Assembly (NCBI RefSeq): GCF_000317555.1
Contig: NC_019745.1
Span: 1,984,001-2,048,000 of the forward strand
Direction: 5' to 3'
Length of the DNA stretch: 64,000 nt
From: Gloeocapsa sp. PCC 7428
GTDB lineage: Bacteria > Cyanobacteriota > Cyanobacteriia > Cyanobacteriales > Chroococcidiopsidaceae
Both the position numbers and the translations under genes were made by a program. Shown one piece after another: positions 59,258 through 64,000 of this stretch. The notes under the pieces were generated by a model. The model had not been told where the DNA came from, searched no databases, and worked only from the letters and a program-made list of their open reading frames with translations. How positions within the stretch are numbered: position 1 is the first letter of the stretch; each line of letters starts with the position of its first letter.

Positions 59258-60045
59258 TTAATGCGTAGCGACAGCAACACGATCTACTTGCAACGAAGCA
59301 GGATAATGCGAAGTCCCGCAAACTGGACAATTGCGATCGCGATAAGAACGACGTTTCGCAAACATCAGTTGGTTCAAATCCATCGTCAATAGTTGCGATA
59401 AAAGCGGCTGACTAAATCCAGTAATCAGCTTAATTGCTTCTAGCGCCGTCAAACACGCCAGCTACCAGAAACCGCACCCAGTACGGAAAAACCGCGCCGA
59501 TCCCATTCGGGTTTTTCGGGGAATAGGCAAGATAAACACGGTGTCACGCCAGGGATAATTGTTGTCAAGTAAGCTTCCATTCCATCCATTGCAGCTTCTA
59601 CCATTGGTTTATGCCAACGTACGCAAGCTGCATTCAATAAATCGCGTTCCACAAAGTTGTGGGCGCAGTCAAGGGCGAGATCCGCAGATTGAACTAAGAA
59701 ATCGACATTATCTGGAGTCACATAATCAAAGATTGCTTCAACTTCAACATCAGGATTGATACTCTCCAACGTTTCTTTCGCCTTAAATACGCGCGGCTTA
59801 CCCACCCAATCATCACTCATAAGAATCTGTCGATTCATATCATCTCGCCGCAACTCACCACCGCGAACCAGAATCAGCCGCCCAACACCAGCTACCGCTA
59901 AATACAGCGCTGCTGTACCGCCTAATCCTCCTACACCTGTCACGAGTACTGTTGCTGACTTGAGTTGCTGCTGCGCCTCCTCACCAAAACCAGGAAGCAT
60001 AATTTGGCGACGGTAGCGTTCTAATTCGATCGGTGTGAGTTCCAT
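59258..60045 (-). pseudogene. hesA: HesA, frameshifted
   Basis: The first 198 codons encode a MoeB/ThiF/E1-like protein (VLVTGVGGLGGTAALYLA, nucleotide binding; first zinc pair CLSC). They end GAVSGSWRV-stop at 59449. One added base between 59460 and 59461 restores GAVSGSLACLTALEAIKLITGF and the second zinc pair NCPVCG, to the stop at 59258. A single-base deletion thus removes the C-terminal quarter with half of the zinc site. HesA is thought to act in metal or sulfur handling for nitrogenase. The start follows TAGGAG. Confidence 0.85.
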
Positions 60046-60054
60046 TGTTTTCTC

Positions 60055-60372
60055 CTAATTTGTCGCGATTTCTGTTAGCATGACAATGTTTTTAGGCTTC
60101 TCGTTAAATACTTTGAACAACTTTTGTTCGAGAGGTGTTGAATTTAGAAAAACCTCATAAGCTTGTTCGAGGGCTTGACGGTACAAACTGAGTTTTTCTG
60201 CTTGATTAAGTTCTGGATTATTCGCATCAATTTGGTGAATATATTGCGAAAATAGTTTAAAAATAAGTAGGCGATTCACTTGCACAATTCGAGTATCGTA
60301 AGGAAGCCGAAAAAACTCAAAATCCTCTTCTGTATTGACAAGTGAATTGAAACTATCAACATTTCATTTCAT
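60055..60372 (-). pseudogene. nifW: NifW with an in-frame stop at codon 3
   Basis: From the expected ATG at 60372, which overlaps the DUF683 stop as ATGA, the frame reads M-K-stop (60364-60366). It then continues in the same frame with NVDSFNSLVNTEEDFEFFRLPYD into the clear NifW body (VQVNRLLIFKLFSQYI; STPLEQKLFKVFNEKPKN). The only later usable start is a GTG at 60285, which would lose about 28 residues. NifW protects or helps mature the MoFe protein. A shift of one base at the neighbouring ATG (60367) is an equivalent explanation. Confidence 0.8.
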
Positions 60373-60602
60373 AGTTTTTTCTCCCAATCTTTAAGCTGAG
60401 ACTTTAGCTCATGTAACTGATGATAAATTTCATGCGTTTGGACTGCTAGCGTCATCAGTTTTTGGTAATCTTTGGGCAAACCTTCAGCTAAATCGTGCAG
60501 ATCCATTTTCATTTGACCAGCTTTACTATTGAGTTGCTTAATTTGCATTTTGAGATCTTCAATCGTTTACGCAGTAGGCTCAGTTTCTGTTGCTCGTACC
60601 AT
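60369..60602 (-). pseudogene. DUF683 (CCE_0567-like) nif-associated protein with a premature stop
   Basis: ATG at 60602, MVRATETEPTA, then TAA (60567-60569), then in the same frame TIEDLKMQIKQLNSKAGQMK and DLHDLAEGLP, the hallmark of the small helical nif-associated family DUF683. The body is undamaged to the stop at 60369. TAA could come from AAA by one substitution. Restart at the internal ATG of MQIKQLNSK is possible and would keep most of the helical hairpin. The family usually sits between DUF269 and nifW, as here. Confidence 0.78.
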
Positions 60603-60629
60603 AAAAATGTGGTTAGTGGATTGTGAGTT

Positions 60630-61104
60630 TTATGCTTTAGCAACTTCAGTATATTTCTGTGCTAATTCAATGCCTTTTTGTGTCATCTTTTCGCCCTCAG
60701 CTAACAGTTTTTCTAAGGAATCAAACCCAAAACGTTGAGCATCGCGTAAAGTTCTAGCAACGAGTAACAGACGACCAGAAAAAATCAGCGCCCGGCCAAA
60801 ACCTTCATGACTCAAATCAATCACGACTTGTGAAATTAAGCCTGTTTCTTGCTCAATTTGGGCAGCGATCGCCCGATAAAATGACATAATTCGAGATCTG
60901 GTAACAGGGTCAACATCACCCTCAACAGAAATTTTGCGTTTAGCTTCTTTGCTGACAACATAAGGTTTGAGCATCAATTCATTCGACCAATTGCGGTAAA
61001 ATCCATACGAATCTTGGGCGCGAATTTGTCTAACTAACTAACTCCTGAAGAAACTGAGAATTTAGCATTTCTTCAGTAATTTGTTTAACAGTTTCAGTGG
61101 TCAT
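60630..61104 (-). pseudogene. NifX-associated protein DUF269, frameshifted by a 4-bp repeat
   Basis: The start at 61104 (MTTETVKQITEEMLNSQFLQ) overlaps the nifX stop as ATGA. The frame then meets a stop inside TTAGTTAGTTAG (plus strand CTAA x3, 61030-61041). With two units instead of three the protein would read ELVRQIRAQDSYGFYRNWSN and enter the intact remainder (MLKPYVVSKEAKRK; HEGFGRALIFSGRLLLV; RFGFDSLEKL). An added 4-bp unit thus splits the gene. The downstream part could only be made from an internal start at about 60977. DUF269 proteins accompany nifX in most nif clusters. Confidence 0.82.
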
Positions 61105-61505
61105 ATAGTTACTTCCTCTTCTACAAAATTTGATGATTTTTGTTGCAAAGCTTTTCTTAACCAAGGCGGAGGACTACCTTTCAATGTTTGGACTAATCTT
61201 TCCAAAACATCTGTAATTTCATCATCCTCAGATCTCGCCTTAATTGGTGTAATGCGTTTTTTAATTAATCGAGCCGCTGCACTTCCACCAATTGCTGATA
61301 CATAAACAATTGTGCAATCAGCTAATGCTTCAATTTTTGGTACTAATTTATCCTCATTGCCATCTTCTTTCAGATTGCCATCAAATCGTAGAGTTTTGAT
61401 AAACTTATATTCATCCGGCGACACTTCATAAACATCAATTTTTCTTGCCCAACCAAAATGAGCATTAATATGAATTTGGTCATTTGTTGTGAAGGCAATC
61501 TTCAT
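61101..61505 (-). CDS. nifX: NifX, FeMo-cofactor precursor binding protein
   Basis: I start at the ATG at 61505 (MKIAFTTNDQIHINAHFGWA) after GGAGG; the 23 codons open upstream are translated tandem repeat. The 134-residue protein has the NifX/NafY-type dinitrogenase-cofactor domain (AHFGWARKIDVYEV, VYVSAIGGSAAARL). It binds cofactor precursors between NifEN and apo-nitrogenase. It is intact. nifN, its usual upstream neighbour, is absent; instead the divergent nifZ starts 117 bp away. Confidence 0.92.
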   Translation of the reverse strand: MKIAFTTNDQIHINAHFGWARKIDVYEVSPDEYKFIKTLRFDGNLKEDGNEDKLVPKIEALADCTIVYVSAIGGSAAARLIKKRITPIKARSEDDEITDVLERLVQTLKGSPPPWLRKALQQKSSNFVEEEVTI

Positions 61506-61520
61506 AATTATCCTCCAGTT

Positions 61521-61582
61521 ATATTGGTAATTGGTAATTGGTAATTGGTAATTGCTCTTCTGCTCCCTCTGCACCTCTGCTT
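61521..61582. repeat. TTGGTAA tandem repeat at the nifX/nifZ junction
   Basis: Four TTGGTAA units are followed by CTCCCTCTGCACCTCTGCTTTC low-complexity DNA. The same units flank the insertion in modBC. It marks the break where nifN would be expected. Confidence 0.7.
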
Positions 61583-61621
61583 TCTATGAATACAAACCTT
61601 TAAGTAAAACGATAGGATTCT

Positions 61622-61887
61622 ATGCAATCAGATGAATTAGAACTCGATTTACCCCCAGTGTTTGACATTGGTACAAAAGTGAAAACGCGCAAACTGATCC
61701 GCAACGATGCACATATCCTGGGCAAGAAATTGGCGCAACTCTTGCTAAGAAAGGAGAAATTGGCTATGTCATCAGTATTGGTACGTTTTTGCAAAATTCC
61801 TATATCTATGCGGTGCATTTTATCGAAAAAGGTTTCATTGTTGGTTGTCGCAAAAAAGAACTCGAAGCTGTTGAGGAAATCCAATGA
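61622..61887 (+). pseudogene. nifZ: NifZ, frameshifted
   Basis: The N-terminal part MQSDELELDLPPVFDIGTKV, then KTRKLIRNDA, is NifZ. Near 61709-61712 the frame changes. One added base (GATGCA-A-CATATCC) would give YPGQEIGATLAKKGEIGYV, then SIGTFLQNSYIYAVHFIEKG, the rest of NifZ, to the TGA at 61885-61887. A one-base deletion is therefore the simplest reading. NifZ assists P-cluster formation in the MoFe protein. It overlaps nifT as ATGA. Confidence 0.82.
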
Positions 61888-62087
61888 AAGTTATGCTACG
61901 TCAGAATGCTGCGGGACATTTAGTCGTTTATGTTGCTAAAAAAGATCTTGAGGAAGAAGTGGTCAATCAAATTGATGGCGATCAGGGTAAGATTTTTACC
62001 TTAGCTAATGGTTGGGAATTAGCAATTCCAGATTTACCCGAACCTTTACGATTACCGCAGACGATCGAAGCTAAAAGACTAGCTTAA
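61884..62087 (+). CDS. nifT: NifT/FixU
   Basis: A 67-residue NifT: MKVMLRQNAAGHLVVYVAKK, then FTLANGWELAIPDLPE. The function is not settled in the family, and it is dispensable in some species. It is intact and overlaps the broken nifZ. Confidence 0.9.
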   Translation: MKVMLRQNAAGHLVVYVAKKDLEEEVVNQIDGDQGKIFTLANGWELAIPDLPEPLRLPQTIEAKRLA

Positions 62088-62101
62088 AGGAAGTAGAAAA
62101 T

Positions 62102-62674
62102 ATGAGTGACGATCAGCGCGATCGCCTATCACCCTTTCGCCTCGAAGGAGAATTTTTAGGTTTTATCCTTGATGGAGACGGTACACCTAAATACTTGCAA
62201 CTCGCCATTGAAACGGGCAACCTCAGAATTAAACTAGGTAAACAGTCGCGTTTTAGAATTGGCTTGAGTTTACAACCCAACGACTGGATCGAAGTTTTTG
62301 GCGAAAAGAAGCTGAAATCCAAAACAAGTGAATTACGCTGGAAAGCCGATCGCGTTAATCATCTGACAGCATCAGAGAGTAACAGCGTAGAAAATAAAAT
62401 TAAGATTGTTGCTTGTTATAAGTCAGGTTGTCTGAAAAAGGGTGGTAGTAGATTACTGTCGGATTTAGAACGAGTATTGCACGAGCGGGGTTTGAGCAAT
62501 CGCGTTGTCATTCAAGCAACCGGCTGTTTAAAACGCTGTTCTCAAGCGCCTAATCTCCTCCTCAAACCTGGTAACGTTCGTTTAAACGGCATGACTCCTG
62601 AAGCGATCGTCGTTACGTTACTCGATACAATGAGGACAACCGCAGTTATCCATCAGGCTAGAAGCATTGAGTAA
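62102..62674 (+). CDS. thioredoxin-like [2Fe-2S] ferredoxin domain protein, nif-linked
   Basis: A 190-residue protein. The first 95 residues form a domain that I do not recognise (FRLEGEFLGFILDGDG; IKLGKQSRFRIGL). The second half is a (2Fe-2S) thioredoxin-like ferredoxin with cysteines in CYKSGCLKKGG and ATGCLKRCSQAPNLLL. Similar two-part proteins occur near nifZ-nifT in cyanobacteria. It starts 14 bp after nifT in the same direction, so they are probably one operon. An electron-transfer role is inferred from the cluster motif only. Confidence 0.8.
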   Translation: MSDDQRDRLSPFRLEGEFLGFILDGDGTPKYLQLAIETGNLRIKLGKQSRFRIGLSLQPNDWIEVFGEKKLKSKTSELRWKADRVNHLTASESNSVENKIKIVACYKSGCLKKGGSRLLSDLERVLHERGLSNRVVIQATGCLKRCSQAPNLLLKPGNVRLNGMTPEAIVVTLLDTMRTTAVIHQARSIE

Positions 62675-62728
62675 GAAGCTTGCGATCGCATTGCGCACAA
62701 TTTAATCTAGACGCTGACAAATTTCTAA

Positions 62729-62800
62729 AGCCCGTGGCGAGGATTGAACTCGCGACCTCACCCTTACCAAGGGTGTGCTCTACCACTGAGCTACACGGGC
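62729..62800 (-). tRNA. tRNA-Thr(GGT)
   Basis: A 72-nt cloverleaf with acceptor GCCCGTG/CACGGGC, anticodon stem CACCC/GGGTG with loop TTGGTAA (anticodon GGT), and T-loop TTCAATC. CCA is not encoded. Confidence 0.95.
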
Positions 62801-62811
62801 AAAAAATGAGG

Positions 62812-62894
62812 TGGGCCGAGCTGGATTTGAACCAGCGTAGGTGTAAACCAGCGGATTTACAGTCCGCCCCCATTAACCACTCGGGCATCGACCC
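62812..62894 (-). tRNA. tRNA-Tyr(GTA)
   Basis: An 83-nt class II tRNA with a long variable arm, acceptor GGGTCGA/TCGGCCC with discriminator A, and anticodon loop CTGTAAA (anticodon GTA). It lies 11 bp upstream of tRNA-Thr on the same strand, so they are probably cotranscribed. Confidence 0.95.
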
Positions 62895-62969
62895 TTTTAA
62901 CCCACGATTTATTATAATAGCGCAAGCTTTTGAAAAGTGGAAGTAGTCTTTTACAATTTTTTGTCTTTA

Positions 62970-64000
62970 CTAGCTCAAAAGTTCTCCAGTTTCTTGCAGC
63001 GAGTGCAGACGGCGGTAAATACCTTGTTGACGAAGTAATTCATCATGACTGCCAACTTCGACGATTCTACCTTGGTCGAGAACGACAATTTTATCAGCTT
63101 CGCGGACAGTACTGAGACGGTGCGCAATAATGATTGTCGTCCGCGTACCCAGAATTGAGCGCATAGCAAGTTGAATCGAACGTTCCGACTCGTAATCAAG
63201 ACTCGAAGTTGCTTCATCAAAGATCAAAACATCAGGATCGACTAACAGCGATCGCGCAATTCCGAGTCTTTGTCTTTGTCCGCCAGATAAGCGCAAGCCT
63301 CTTTCACCAACTACCGTATTGTACCCTTGCGGCATTTGTTGAATCACTTCATCTAACCTTGCAATTCGGCAAGCTTCCTCAACTTGTGCAAAACTCACGT
63401 GCGGATTACCATAGGTCAGGTTATCAAGCAAAGTGCCATTAAAAACATCAACTTCTTGATGCACAATTGCCAAGCGGCGACGATATCCAGCAATGTCTAA
63501 ATCGCGAATATCTTGACCGTCAATTAGAATCTGACCTTGATCCGGTTCAAAATAGCGAAACAGTAGCTTCACCAAAGTCGATTTACCCGAACCCGATCGC
63601 CCGACAAGCGCCACAGTTTGATACGGTTCAATCAATAAGTTAATATCCTTTAAAACCGGACGATTCGGGTCATAACCAAACGTCAGGTGTGAAAACTCAA
63701 CTTTACCTGTAAATTCATACATCGCTGTATTTGCGGATGTACTCACCAAACTTGCAGCATCTTTCCCCGTCGGTTGCTGCATAAATTCATGAAAGCGCAG
63801 CATTGAAGCATAGCGACGCGCAAAGATCTCTGCTAAGTTGCTGATTGGTTCAAGTTCAGCATACGCCATGCTAGAAATCGTTAAGGTCGTAACAAAGTGT
63901 CCCAGCGAGATTTGTCCGCTTACAGTAGCCGCAAGCGCTAAACCTAATACACCAAAAACACAAAACTGAACTACAGTTCTTTGCCAAGTTGATAACTTGA
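62970..64000 (-). CDS. ABC exporter, membrane-ATPase half-transporter (5' end outside window)
   Basis: The frame is open to the right edge. The first visible residues are the end of the membrane domain (VVQFCVFGVLGLALAATVSG), and the Met at 63869 is internal. The ATPase domain has Walker A GRSGSGKST, signature LSGGQRQRLGIARSLL, Walker B VLIFDEATSSLD and the switch His in IIAHRLSTV. This is the MsbA/HlyB-type half-exporter layout. The substrate (lipid, peptide or other) cannot be told. It is too far from the NRPS operon, and on the opposite strand, to call it its exporter. Confidence 0.9.
   Translation of the reverse strand, partial: KLSTWQRTVVQFCVFGVLGLALAATVSGQISLGHFVTTLTISSMAYAELEPISNLAEIFARRYASMLRFHEFMQQPTGKDAASLVSTSANTAMYEFTGKVEFSHLTFGYDPNRPVLKDINLLIEPYQTVALVGRSGSGKSTLVKLLFRYFEPDQGQILIDGQDIRDLDIAGYRRRLAIVHQEVDVFNGTLLDNLTYGNPHVSFAQVEEACRIARLDEVIQQMPQGYNTVVGERGLRLSGGQRQRLGIARSLLVDPDVLIFDEATSSLDYESERSIQLAMRSILGTRTTIIIAHRLSTVREADKIVVLDQGRIVEVGSHDELLRQQGIYRRLHSLQETGELLS

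Noticed and set aside
61600-61884. Minus-strand open frame opposite nifZ
   Set aside because: It is antisense to nifZ, whose two frames together give a complete family match.
62729-62894. tRNA-associated integration site
   Set aside because: No integrase or duplicated tRNA end is visible nearby.

Overview
This window comes from a cyanobacterium. The signs are frequent GCGATCGC (HIP1) octamers, the short tandem intergenic repeats typical of filamentous and baeocyte-forming cyanobacteria, a fused modBC gene, and a cyanobacterial nif accessory set (nifX-DUF269-DUF683-nifW-hesA-hesB-fdxH-fdxB) with a CnfR/PatB regulator. A Nostocales or Chroococcidiopsis-like diazotrophic lineage fits best, but the window cannot settle the genus.

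Bases 1-38836 hold one colinear plus-strand non-ribosomal peptide synthetase (NRPS) locus whose left end is outside the window. The order is ...C | I-A-T-C | TauD hydroxylase | I-A-T-E | C-A-T-E | C-A-T-C-A-T-E | C-T-C (no A domain) | I-A-T-E | C-A-T-TD | class III aminotransferase | methyltransferase | MbtH. I is a condensation-like domain that has lost the catalytic HHxxxDG histidines. It occurs three times, always at the N-terminus of a protein whose A domain has an Asp/Asn-type pocket, and always after a protein ending in a C domain. With the TauD/SyrP-like oxygenase this matches the 'interface domain plus beta-hydroxylase' logic known from beta-hydroxyaspartate siderophores. Pocket residues read by eye suggest ...-Asn-(D)Asp-(D)Orn-like-Thr-(D)Ala-[unknown]-(D)Asn-Lys-like. 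Release would be reductive to an aldehyde, then probably amination and methylation. The product is not one I can name.

Bases 38837-46572 hold an IS1-type transposase relic, a penicillin-acylase-family enzyme (PvdQ / AHL-acylase type), an acidic helix-turn-helix protein, tRNA-Arg(TCT), a cnfR/patB-like regulator frameshifted just before its DNA-binding domain, and a 1.8 kb AT-rich stretch with no intact gene.

Bases 46573-54002 hold carbon and acetate metabolism (phosphoketolase, ADP-forming acetyl-CoA synthetase fused to a GNAT domain), a glycogen phosphorylase relic, and two PIN-type toxin-antitoxin pairs set in a partial duplication of the synthetase 3' end.

Bases 54016-62674 hold molybdate uptake (modA, modBC, mop), a methyltransferase and the nif accessory genes. 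Six nif-related genes (cnfR/patB, hesA, nifW, DUF683, DUF269, nifZ) carry an apparent frameshift or premature stop, and fdxB has lost a cluster cysteine. nifX, hesB, fdxH, nifT and a [2Fe-2S] protein are intact, as are the very long NRPS frames. This argues for decay of nitrogen fixation rather than uniformly bad sequence. tRNA-Thr(GGT), tRNA-Tyr(GTA) and the C-terminal part of an ABC exporter close the window.
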